Origin: Gammaproteobacteria bacterium
GTDB lineage: Bacteria > Pseudomonadota > Gammaproteobacteria > Eutrophobiales > Eutrophobiaceae
Direction: 5' to 3'
DNA: 25,061 bases
Assembly (NCBI GenBank): GCA_003645215.1
Contig: QNEM01000007.1
Span: forward strand, 1-25,061
Shown here piece by piece: positions 1 to 6,340 of the stretch (its first letter is position 1; every line of letters starts with the position of its first letter). Below the pieces are notes generated by a model that had not been told where the DNA came from, ran no database searches, and saw nothing but the letters and a program-made list of their open reading frames with translations. A program made the position numbers and the translations under genes.

Positions 1-267
1 ACTGGTTTGAAATGTTTTTTTGATGCCTGTTTTATATGACCAGGCAAGTTCCAGCTGATCCACATTATCAGTTGTTATCTGCTGCAGATTACTAAACCGG
101 TGATTTGCATAATTGTTCCCATATTTTGACCAATCAACCGAATCATTCGATCTTGTAACTTCTGTTCCGGGAGAGTTTGCATCATCACCTGAGCAAGATG
201 ACAAAGAAAAAATCAACAGTGAATAAATTACAGTTTTTATAAGTAGTGTTAAATAATTATTTTCCAT
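1..267 (-). CDS. PQQ-dependent quinoprotein alcohol/sugar dehydrogenase, N-terminal fragment (runs off left edge)
   Basis: Reading the minus strand from the ATG at 267 gives 89 open codons to the window edge, so the gene is incomplete here. Residues 1-25 form a hydrophobic export signal ending in a lipobox-like LSSC (Cys25), followed by Ser26, which suggests an outer-membrane lipoprotein. After a short linker comes the first-blade signature of PQQ dehydrogenases: DWSKYGNNYANHRFS (45-59), then LQQITTDNV and LELAWSYKTG (72-81). This pattern (DW..YG.....R.S.L..I...NV..L..AW.Y.TG) is typical of quinoprotein ethanol, methanol and glucose-type dehydrogenases of about 550-700 residues; the catalytic region lies outside the window. 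It is co-directional with the aor operon, 82 bp after the preceding gene, and agrees with the PQQ-related genes at 6341-8450. Substrate class cannot be told. A weak ribosome site precedes the ATG. Confidence 0.8.
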   Translation of the reverse strand, partial: MENNYLTLLIKTVIYSLLIFSLSSCSGDDANSPGTEVTRSNDSVDWSKYGNNYANHRFSNLQQITTDNVDQLELAWSYKTGIKKTFQTS

Positions 268-349
268 GGTCTTATAAGTTACCCAAAGTTATGTAACGGG
301 GAGATTTATGTTTCACAATATACCAAAATCAATATTCAAGTGTAAGCAA

Positions 350-661
350 TTAGCCACCACCACGATGATATGCCCTGTCAAAATGTTTGAAAAATTCTGT
401 TTTCTTCTTTTCTGAAATATTTTCCTGCAGGAATGTCACGTCAGTGACAGGAAGGCTCAGGCTACCAATTTTTCGGATCCGTTCTTTTGATAAACTGATA
501 ACTATCTCACCTTCAACACCATCATCAAGAAAAACAGTAATGACATTATTCTGTTGCTGATAACGAAGTTTGCCCAGGGCTTTGGGTAAAATCCTGAAAA
601 AATCACTATGTGAAATAGTCATCTCACGTTCCAGGATTTCCGCCATATTAAATCTGCTCAT
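350..661 (-). CDS. Small uncharacterised protein of the aldehyde oxidoreductase operon, C-terminus GGG
   Basis: A 103-residue soluble protein with no signal peptide or membrane segment. I do not recognise a named domain. Visible features are a basic N-terminal half (ILEREMTISHSDFFRILPKAL), a beta-rich centre (NNVITVFLDDGVEGEIVISL), an LSLPVTDVTFLQ stretch and a final FFKHFDRAYHRGGG. It lies 62 bp after the MoaD-like gene on the same strand, so it is probably the fifth cistron of the aor operon. The Aromatoleum aor cluster is remembered as also carrying small extra genes after aorABC, so this may be the counterpart of one of them; that is recall, not a search. The triple-glycine end is unusual beside a MoaD-like protein that also ends in GG. 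Alternative starts are Met6 and Met14; none has a strong ribosome site. A role in cofactor insertion or assembly is only inferred from context. Confidence 0.7.
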   Translation of the reverse strand: MSRFNMAEILEREMTISHSDFFRILPKALGKLRYQQQNNVITVFLDDGVEGEIVISLSKERIRKIGSLSLPVTDVTFLQENISEKKKTEFFKHFDRAYHRGGG

Positions 662-723
662 TCATCTGTCATTTAGAACGCGCACCCAGCCGAACCTACC
701 GGAGTGCAAAACAAACAAAATTG

Positions 724-975
724 TTAGCCTCCAGCAACAGGGGGCCAAACAGCAAGCGTATCACCTTCTTTAAATGTGGCTTGCTCGCGTTGTTCCGGAG
801 TCAGATAGACACCATTGAGTAATACCAGGTGGGCGCGTTCCCTTGGCACATGGTAACGTTCGATCACACCATAGGCCGTTTCCTCATCGGGAATATCCAG
901 CACAGTCCTGTGTTTTTCTGAACCTTCTGGAAGATACTCACCTAATGTGGCGTAGAGCTTAAGGGTGATTTGCAT
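724..975 (-). CDS. MoaD/ThiS-family ubiquitin-like sulfur carrier protein
   Basis: An 83-residue beta-grasp protein. It begins MQITLKLYATLGEYLP, the usual first strand and turn of MoaD-like proteins, has LNGVYLTPEQ in the centre and ends KEGDTLAVWPPVAGG, matching the G-D-x(n)-P-P-V-x-G-G end of the family. The C-terminal diglycine is the residue pair that is adenylated and thiocarboxylated so that sulfur can be handed to the pterin dithiolene. Its place directly after the tungsten oxidoreductase genes suggests a dedicated carrier for the tungstopterin cofactor of that enzyme rather than the housekeeping MoaD; the matching MoaE or MoeB is not in the window. It is separated from the FAD subunit gene by 64 bp containing a strong hairpin and a tandem repeat, so its expression may be partly uncoupled. 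The ribosome site is weak. Confidence 0.85.
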   Translation of the reverse strand: MQITLKLYATLGEYLPEGSEKHRTVLDIPDEETAYGVIERYHVPRERAHLVLLNGVYLTPEQREQATFKEGDTLAVWPPVAGG

Positions 976-985
976 GCTTTAATTA

Positions 986-1005
986 TAGTACTTACTAGTA
1001 CTTAC
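986..1005. repeat. Tandem 10-bp repeat, two perfect copies
   Basis: TAGTACTTAC occurs twice head to tail with no mismatch in the gap between the FAD subunit gene and the MoaD-like gene, 10 bp upstream of the MoaD-like start codon. The unit contains the self-complementary GTAC. It might be a binding site or chance duplication. Confidence 0.7.
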
Positions 1006-1008
1006 TCA

Positions 1009-1032
1009 GGGGACGGACTTCAGTCCGTCCCC
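1009..1032. repeat. Perfect 11-bp GC-rich hairpin in the aor operon
   Basis: GGGGACGGACT (1009-1019) is followed by TC and then its exact reverse complement AGTCCGTCCCC (1022-1032). It begins 7 bp beyond the stop of the FAD subunit gene. No T-run follows on the minus strand (the next bases are TGAGTAAG), so it is not a classic terminator. It could be an mRNA-stabilising stem that protects the upstream aor message, or one copy of a dispersed palindromic (REP-like) element. Confidence 0.75.
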
Positions 1033-1039
1033 GAAGAAA

Positions 1040-2302
1040 CTAGATTACGCCTGCATTATGACCAATCGCCTGGGTACAACCTAAATAGGCTTCCATGATA
1101 CGAGTTGGATCTTTCATCAGGTGATCTTTCCATTTGCCCAATTTAATCTTGCTTTGAATCAGACCGCGCAAGACACCGACATGCTGTGTCAAACCCAGGG
1201 ATTGTGCACCGACCAGAACATCATCTTCAAATTGAAGACTGATGTAACGATAACGTTCCGGATCATAGAGTTCGCTAGAGTCTCCCCCCTCAACCCCCAT
1301 CCATAGTCCATAGGAACTGGAGATTAGACCAAGAGTATCCAGAACATTGAGATTAATACTACCTTGATGAATCGTATCTTTACCCATCATATTCATGGCA
1401 GCTATACGTCCATGATCAGCTGCAGTCGGCTGGATTGCCTGGACGCTATATTCGCCTGTAGAAAAATCTTTGCCCTGACAAACATCACCGGCAGCATAAA
1501 CATCAGGATCACTGGACTGCAATCGATTATTTACCAATACACCAAACTCCGTTTCTATACCGCTACCTTCCAGGAATTGAATATTTGATTTCACGCCTGT
1601 TGCAGAAATTACCACATCTGCATCGACCACTTCTCCGTTGTCTAACGATACTTTGAGATTTTTACCCGATTCTTCAATCGATTCGACTCGTGTTGATGTA
1701 TGCACGGCAACACCTTTGTCCTGGCACCATTTTTTTATCAGGTTACCGGAGTTCTGATCCATCATCCTCGGCACCATCCTGTCTTCCATTTCGATCACAG
1801 TCAGATTCACACCACGTGAAGCCAGGGCTTCAAGAATGATACAACCAATAAATCCTGCACCCATCAAGACGACGTTAGAACCTTTCTTTGCCCTGGCCGC
1901 AATATTACGTCCGTCTTCGAGCGTCCAGCAACTGAGTACGCCGGGTAAATCAATGCCCGGTATCGGTGGGCGGATCGGGTGAGAACCTGTGGCAATGAGT
2001 AATTTGTCGTAATCCACCGAACTGCCATCTTCAAGCGATAATTTTTTATTCTTGGTATCAATGCTGGATACACGATCCCGTACTACATCGATCCCGGCAT
2101 CAGCAAAATGTGAGTCAGTCTTACGAAGATATGTGCCCTTTTCATTTATATGGTCTATGAGGTAATACGGAATTGCCATGCGTGAATAAGGTGGCTCCGA
2201 CTCGTCGCCAATGATTGTAACGCTTGAATCCGGCTGAACCTTACGTATCGTCTCTGCGGCGATCACACCCGCAGGACCTGCACCGATAATGACATGCTTC
2301 AT
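1040..2302 (-). CDS. aorC: FAD/NAD(P)-dependent oxidoreductase, FAD subunit of aldehyde oxidoreductase
   Basis: A 420-residue pyridine nucleotide-disulfide reductase-type flavoprotein. The FAD-binding Rossmann motif GAGPAG is at residues 7-12, the NAD(P)H-binding motif MGAGFIG is near 148-154, and the second FAD motif VYAAGDV is near 269-275. There is no redox-active CxxxxC pair, so it belongs with the NADH:rubredoxin or nitrite reductase-like group. It lies 26 bp downstream of the tungsten subunit gene with a ribosome site (AGGGAT). In the Aromatoleum enzyme a subunit of this type passes electrons between the Fe-S chain and NAD+, and here the operon order Fe-S subunit, W subunit, flavoprotein is the same. 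It should therefore make this AOR NAD-reducing instead of ferredoxin-only. A stand-alone reductase is less likely given the spacing. Confidence 0.88.
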   Translation of the reverse strand: MKHVIIGAGPAGVIAAETIRKVQPDSSVTIIGDESEPPYSRMAIPYYLIDHINEKGTYLRKTDSHFADAGIDVVRDRVSSIDTKNKKLSLEDGSSVDYDKLLIATGSHPIRPPIPGIDLPGVLSCWTLEDGRNIAARAKKGSNVVLMGAGFIGCIILEALASRGVNLTVIEMEDRMVPRMMDQNSGNLIKKWCQDKGVAVHTSTRVESIEESGKNLKVSLDNGEVVDADVVISATGVKSNIQFLEGSGIETEFGVLVNNRLQSSDPDVYAAGDVCQGKDFSTGEYSVQAIQPTAADHGRIAAMNMMGKDTIHQGSINLNVLDTLGLISSSYGLWMGVEGGDSSELYDPERYRYISLQFEDDVLVGAQSLGLTQHVGVLRGLIQSKIKLGKWKDHLMKDPTRIMEAYLGCTQAIGHNAGVI

Positions 2303-2328
2303 GGTTTTATCCCTGAGATATTCATTAG

Positions 2329-4179
2329 TTATAGCCCGAAACGAGCACGTGTTTCGTCGGTCAACTTACCGTCCGCAGTCCAGCCACGTAGTTCGTAATA
2401 TTCTGGCAACATTTTACCCAGGTCATTGACACGACCCTTGGCCGGACCAACATTCGCTGCATCCTTCAATAGGCGTTTGGGCAATGTGTCATCGGCCGCT
2501 GTCATTCCTGCCGCATTGTTAAAATCTCGCTCAAGATTCCAGATACGCTCGCCCACCTCCATACATTTATCGACACTCCAATCACCTTCACAAGCTGCAT
2601 CAATCTGCGGTGCGATGTCTTCCATGGACCATGCAAAGGTTGTAAAGGCGCAAATACCTGCTGAGTCAACCACTGCCGATCCATCCTGAAAAGCCTTGAC
2701 CAATTCAGCCTTGCCATCAGTTTCCAGTGGATCTGTTTTTACCGGGATACCCAGTACCTCAGATGCAACGGTATAACCTCTTAAATGGCATGCACCACGA
2801 TTTGAGGTTGCATAAGCCAGTCCCATACCCTGAATCCCACGGGGATCATAAGCCGGAAATTCCTGACCTTTGACTGTCATGGATAGATCGGGATGACCGT
2901 ATTTCTCACACAGGCGTTTTGAACCCAGGCCAAGGTCTTTACCAAAACCCTCACCAGTGGCTACCCACTCCGCCGCCTTGGCCAGCGCTTCTGCCGAACC
3001 AAATTTGAATTCAATACCATCTGTTTCTTTAGTGGTTATGGCGCCCAGTTCAAACAACTCCATCGCGGCTGCAACAGTGCAACCAAAAGAAATAGGGTCA
3101 TAACCATCTTCATTACAAAGGAATTGAGCATAGGTCATAACATCCATATCATTCACTCCACAATCCGAACCCAGGGCGAAGGCAGCTTCAAACTCCAGAC
3201 CACCGGAATTACCCCAATATTCAGGCTTGTTCTCAATGGTGAAATGAGTGCGATCTATGGTGGAAATTCTTCCACAGGCAATGGTGCAACCGAAACACGC
3301 TGCATTTGTTGTCAGGTTAGGCTTGCCGTCACTTTCACGAGGTTCGAGCATGGCTTCACCTGAAATATCACCCGCACCTTCAAACTGGACTTCTTTCATA
3401 TTGCGGGTAGGCAACGCGCCCATTTCATTAATGACATTCATCAGAACCTGTGTGCCTAATGCTGGTAAACCTTCGCCGGTCACCGCATTCTCTGCCAGAA
3501 CTTTCTTGGCTTCTGTGGTGGCTTTCATAAATGCTGCAGAATCCTGAATATTGCCGACCCCTCTAGTACCTCTGATAGCAACTGCCTTGAGATTTTTTGA
3601 TGCCATCACTGTGCCTACACCAGAACGACCAGCAGCACGATGCAGATCGTTAATAATACCCGAGTACAAACAGCCTGCTTCTGCAGAGCGACCGACTGCT
3701 GCTATTCTGAGTAAAGGATCCTGGTATTTTTTGTGTAAATATTCATCGGCTTCCCAAACAGATTTTCCCCAGATTTCATCGGCGGGGACAAGTTCTGCTT
3801 TTTCATTCTCTATATATAAATAGACTGGTTTCGGCGACTTACCTTCAAAGATGATCATGTCCCAACCGGCATTTTTTAATTCATTACCGATAAAACCACC
3901 TGAATTAGAACAGGCTAAAACGCCGGTTAATGGGCTTTTGGTTACCACTGAATAACGTCCACCTGTAGATACCATGGTTCCTGTCAAGGGACCTGTGGTC
4001 ATAATAAGTTTGTTATCAGGGCCAAGGGCGTCGCAGTTAGGATCAATTTCTTCGACCAGATACTTGGTCGCCAGTCCACGCTGACCCAGGTAATCATTCG
4101 CCCATTCCATATTAAGTGGTTCTTTAGAAATTGAACCATCGGTCAAATTGATACGTAATACATTTTTAGTCCAAGCCAT
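2329..4179 (-). CDS. aorB: Tungsten-dependent aldehyde oxidoreductase, catalytic (W-bispterin) subunit
   Basis: A 616-residue member of the aldehyde:ferredoxin oxidoreductase family, full length for the group. The N-terminal domain shows the family signature TTGPLTGTMVSTGGRY (61-76) and AGRSGVGTVMASKNLKA (183-199). The [4Fe-4S] ligands are Cys295-x2-Cys298-x3-Cys302 plus Cys510 in DSAGICAF, matching the CxxCxxxC...C spacing of the Pyrococcus enzyme. The pterin-binding region is DPRGIQGMGLAYATSNRG (445-462). The family oxidises aldehydes to carboxylic acids in the cytoplasm at a tungsten bis-pyranopterin centre. A strong ribosome site (AGGAG) precedes the ATG, 9 bp after the Fe-S subunit gene. 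The neighbours point to the aldehyde oxidoreductase branch rather than the benzoyl-CoA reductase (BamB) branch, which comes with a different gene set. The actual aldehyde substrate is unknown; the nearby PQQ genes suggest alcohol-derived aldehydes. Confidence 0.93.
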   Translation of the reverse strand: MAWTKNVLRINLTDGSISKEPLNMEWANDYLGQRGLATKYLVEEIDPNCDALGPDNKLIMTTGPLTGTMVSTGGRYSVVTKSPLTGVLACSNSGGFIGNELKNAGWDMIIFEGKSPKPVYLYIENEKAELVPADEIWGKSVWEADEYLHKKYQDPLLRIAAVGRSAEAGCLYSGIINDLHRAAGRSGVGTVMASKNLKAVAIRGTRGVGNIQDSAAFMKATTEAKKVLAENAVTGEGLPALGTQVLMNVINEMGALPTRNMKEVQFEGAGDISGEAMLEPRESDGKPNLTTNAACFGCTIACGRISTIDRTHFTIENKPEYWGNSGGLEFEAAFALGSDCGVNDMDVMTYAQFLCNEDGYDPISFGCTVAAAMELFELGAITTKETDGIEFKFGSAEALAKAAEWVATGEGFGKDLGLGSKRLCEKYGHPDLSMTVKGQEFPAYDPRGIQGMGLAYATSNRGACHLRGYTVASEVLGIPVKTDPLETDGKAELVKAFQDGSAVVDSAGICAFTTFAWSMEDIAPQIDAACEGDWSVDKCMEVGERIWNLERDFNNAAGMTAADDTLPKRLLKDAANVGPAKGRVNDLGKMLPEYYELRGWTADGKLTDETRARFGL

Positions 4180-4188
4180 GTTTATCTC

Positions 4189-4644
4189 CTAAGACTGCGC
4201 TGCATGCGCGCGCATACGTTCTAAACCAGTATGATCTGCATCGACATAAGTAATTGCATCGGTTGGGCAGGCCTTGGGACATTCAGGATCACCACCACAC
4301 AAATCACATTTGGCGACTACTTTTGTGTCCTGCACATAATTAATTGTGCCGAAAGGACAGGCAACCGTGCAAACCTTGCAGCCCACACAAATATCCTCGA
4401 GAACTTCTTTTGCACCTGTGGCTTGATTTACCACAATAGCTTCAACAGGACAGGCATGCATACACCAGGCTTCTTCACACTGCGTGCATGTGTAAGGAAC
4501 AAATCGACCCTCTTCATGAAAAGTAAATACTTTGATTCTGGATTTTGCCGGGTTGAATAACCCGGTGGCTTCATAGGAACAAGCCATTTCACACTGCAGG
4601 CAACCGGTGCACTTCTCCGGTTCTATCTGTAAAGATTTAAGCAT
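4189..4644 (-). CDS. aorA: Polyferredoxin-like subunit of aldehyde oxidoreductase, four [4Fe-4S] clusters
   Basis: A 151-residue ferredoxin-type protein with exactly sixteen cluster cysteines in four sets: 12/15/18/22, 53/56/61/65, 86/89/92/96 and 113/116/122/126. Their order is that of the HycB/DmsB/NrfC family, which carries electrons through a chain of four [4Fe-4S] clusters. There is no twin-arginine or other signal, so it is cytoplasmic. It is the first gene of the operon. In the Aromatoleum enzyme the equivalent subunit joins W subunits into filaments and wires them to the flavoprotein; that is family knowledge from memory and whether it holds here is inferred. The ribosome site GGAAGGA lies just upstream, directly behind a run of eight G. 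Confidence 0.9.
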   Translation of the reverse strand: MLKSLQIEPEKCTGCLQCEMACSYEATGLFNPAKSRIKVFTFHEEGRFVPYTCTQCEEAWCMHACPVEAIVVNQATGAKEVLEDICVGCKVCTVACPFGTINYVQDTKVVAKCDLCGGDPECPKACPTDAITYVDADHTGLERMRAHAAQS

Positions 4645-4653
4645 TCGATCCTT

Positions 4654-4661
4654 CCCCCCCC
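4654..4661 (-). other. G8 homopolymer tract abutting the aorA ribosome binding site
   Basis: On the coding (minus) strand eight consecutive G residues sit directly before the AAGGA of the aorA Shine-Dalgarno sequence, about 10-17 bases ahead of the ATG. The tract itself could pair with the anti-Shine-Dalgarno poorly, and runs of this length can vary in number by slippage. Confidence 0.5.
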
Positions 4662-4722
4662 GGTAACTAAAACACTCTGCTTGAACATTTTAATGTACTG
4701 GTTAATATTTTGGCTACGAATA

Positions 4723-4756
4723 AAGGCAGGTGACATCGCAACATCCGACCAGCCTT
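4723..4756 (-). promoter_or_regulatory. Possible stem-loop in the aor 5' leader
   Basis: In the leader RNA, AAGGC and GGT pair with ACC and GCCTT around one T-T mismatch, giving about eight base pairs and a long loop. If transcription starts near 4815 this lies inside a leader of about 170 bases. There is no long U-run after it. I could not match it to the molybdenum/tungsten cofactor riboswitch, so this is only a structured-leader candidate. Confidence 0.25.
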
Positions 4757-4825
4757 AAGCGAATTAAATATTCATCAAGTGCGAGCATTGATAAGGGGAT
4801 TATAGTCACAATATCCAGGGAGATC

Positions 4826-4841
4826 AGCAATATCTTCGCCA
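4826..4841 (-). promoter_or_regulatory. Sigma-54 (-24/-12) promoter candidate for the aor operon
   Basis: The minus strand reads TGGCGAAGATATTGCT. It has GG and GC separated by exactly ten bases and agrees with the RpoN consensus TGGCAC-N5-TTGCA at TGGC and TTGCT. The predicted start would be near 4815, leaving a leader of about 170 bases before aorA. A dyad lies upstream at 4887-4903, as expected for an enhancer-binding activator. Confidence 0.65.
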
Positions 4842-4886
4842 CATTAATAGAATGCTTGCGCTAATTGTAAATATAAACACTCATAT

Positions 4887-4903
4887 TGTTGCAAAATGCG
4901 ACA
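4887..4903. promoter_or_regulatory. Inverted repeat, probable activator binding site between aorA and the regulator
   Basis: TGTTGC-AAAAT-GCGACA is a near-perfect dyad (TGTYGC with its complement GCRACA). It is about 80 bp upstream of the predicted aor start and about 85 bp before the divergent regulator gene, whose product has a Fis-type DNA-binding domain. The position suits an upstream activating sequence read by that regulator, possibly with autoregulation. Confidence 0.5.
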
Positions 4904-4989
4904 GGACCTTTTGCATTAACAAATATTCTGGAATATACGATATTTTTTAGTTGTCGATTGTGCATAATCTTGGGAGTAGTATTACAGCA

Positions 4990-6147
4990 ATGACAAGCCT
5001 GGAAACAATAAAAAGTGTTATTTCAAATAACGTTGGCGCATCGCTAAACGCAGTTGCTAATGAATGGGAACATTTTGTTGACACCGGAAAGCTTAGTGGT
5101 AAAAACCTGCGCCCCATTATTGCGGATAGCTGGTTACGTTGTCGTGAGCTCGCCATTAACCCTCGCGAAGAACGTGCCTGTTCTGTTATTTCTGCCAAAG
5201 AAATTGAAGCAAAACTACATCATGAAAATTTGGGTATATCCGGGAAAAACGTCCTCGACAGGATGGCACAAATAGTTGACGGTACAGGGCACACTATCGT
5301 TCTGGCAGATAACTCAGGGAGTATTCTGTATTCAGTGGGTCATCAACAAATTCAGGATCATCTCGAAAAAATTAATTTCAGGCCTGGTGGTGGCTGGAAT
5401 GAAAACTCGGTTGGTCCAAATGGCATAGGGACAACATTGGCCCTTGGCCGCCCTGAACTCATCATGGGCTCAGAGCATTTTTGTCAGGGTTGGCAACCAT
5501 GGGTCTGTTATGGCGCCCCAATTCATAACCCAAGCAATCATTCTATTCTGGGGTGTATTGATATTACCGGCCCGGCAGACAAAGTCTGTGTGGAAGCGAT
5601 GGCGCTGGCAATATCGATTACCCAGTCAATAGAAGCGGATTTATCGGCCATGCAACTTAAAAACCGTGAAATTTTGCGGTCTGCCTATAGCGAAGTTCGA
5701 ATGAAATGGCCCAATGATGCGTCGCTTGTGCTCGATGACAATGGCTATCTTGTTGATATCAATTCATATGCCTATGACCTGTTGCATATCTCTTCACCGG
5801 ATTTACTGAATATTCCATTTACACTGAGCCTTCCAGAACTGTGGCTTGACGTACAATCATGCCTCAGGGACGGCCTCGAAAGAGAATGTGAAATGAGTTT
5901 ACAAAACATTGTCATGGATTCCATCCCTTATCTTGTAAAACCCGTAAGTATGAATGGTAAACAACTTGGCTGCGCGATTGTCTTTACCAGCGGCAGATGT
6001 GCTAATAACATTCCGGTAAGTCTTCGCGACAATGAAGACGAACTGATCAAAAAAACACTGATTCAGACCGACGGTAACATTACCAGGGCAGCAGAAATAT
6101 TAAATATTGACCGCGCAACTATCTACCGTCGTCGCAAACACTGGTAA
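4990..6147 (+). CDS. AcoR-like GAF-PAS-Fis transcriptional regulator lacking the AAA+ domain
   Basis: From the ATG at 4990 the protein has 385 residues; an upstream TTG at 4951 would add 13 but has no ribosome site, whereas GGGAG lies 13 bases before the ATG. The N-terminus IADSWLRCRELAINP and the GAF block WNENSVGPNGIGTTLA ... EHFCQGWQPWVCYGAPIHNP ... GCIDITGP are those of AcoR-type acetoin/alcohol-responsive sigma-54 activators. A PAS-like segment follows (VLDDNGYLVDINSYAYDLL). The last 40 residues are a Fis-type helix-turn-helix (TDGNITRAAEILNIDRATIYRRRK). Normal AcoR proteins are about 600-670 residues with a central AAA+ ATPase carrying Walker A and GAFTGA; here the PAS segment passes straight to the HTH with none of these motifs. 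It is divergent from the aor operon and probably regulates it in response to an alcohol or aldehyde. Whether it can activate sigma-54 by itself is doubtful. Confidence 0.85.
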   Translation: MTSLETIKSVISNNVGASLNAVANEWEHFVDTGKLSGKNLRPIIADSWLRCRELAINPREERACSVISAKEIEAKLHHENLGISGKNVLDRMAQIVDGTGHTIVLADNSGSILYSVGHQQIQDHLEKINFRPGGGWNENSVGPNGIGTTLALGRPELIMGSEHFCQGWQPWVCYGAPIHNPSNHSILGCIDITGPADKVCVEAMALAISITQSIEADLSAMQLKNREILRSAYSEVRMKWPNDASLVLDDNGYLVDINSYAYDLLHISSPDLLNIPFTLSLPELWLDVQSCLRDGLERECEMSLQNIVMDSIPYLVKPVSMNGKQLGCAIVFTSGRCANNIPVSLRDNEDELIKKTLIQTDGNITRAAEILNIDRATIYRRRKHW

Positions 6148-6230
6148 TTATCTTATTATCTATTAAAAGGGTAAAATTCCTATCCCCTATGGATTGAATT
6201 TACGTTACAGTCCCATGTCATACAGTGTAG

Positions 6231-6247
6231 GCTTGACCGGATCAAGC
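6231..6247. repeat. Inverted repeat upstream of the PQQ-associated binding protein
   Basis: GCTTGA-CCGGA-TCAAGC is a perfect 6-bp dyad in the 193-bp gap between the regulator and the next gene. A TATAAT at 6276-6281 lies downstream, so the dyad would sit near position -49 of a start at about 6288. It may be an operator, or a weak transcription stop for the regulator; no T-run follows. No good -35 box was found. Confidence 0.4.
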
Positions 6248-6340
6248 AATTTAATGAACGCTGAAACCATGGATATATAATCATAGAATCTTCATTAAGT
6301 AAGAATTGTAACTGACTCAATAGATTGAGATAATTACCTT

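Noticed and set aside
2426..3823. Plus-strand open frames of 79-99 codons inside the tungsten subunit gene
   Set aside because: They lie opposite a strongly conserved gene, have no ribosome sites and no recognisable domains; they are antisense shadows.
4735..4755. Second sigma-54-like sequence on the minus strand, TGGTCGGATGTTGCG
   Set aside because: GG and GC are nine bases apart, not ten; RpoN spacing is strict, and a better site exists at 4826-4841.
4645..4815. Molybdenum/tungsten cofactor riboswitch in the aor leader
   Set aside because: I could not see the conserved core or tetraloop-receptor elements of that RNA; only one simple interrupted stem is present.
4951..4989. TTG start at 4951 for the AcoR-like regulator
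   Set aside because: No ribosome site precedes it, and the family-like sequence begins after the ATG at 4990, which has GGGAG upstream.
6231..6247. FNR/CRP-like box GCTTGACCGGATCAAGC
   Set aside because: The half-sites TTGA and TCAA have the wrong spacing for FNR (TTGAT-N4-ATCAA) and do not match CRP; kept only as an unnamed inverted repeat.
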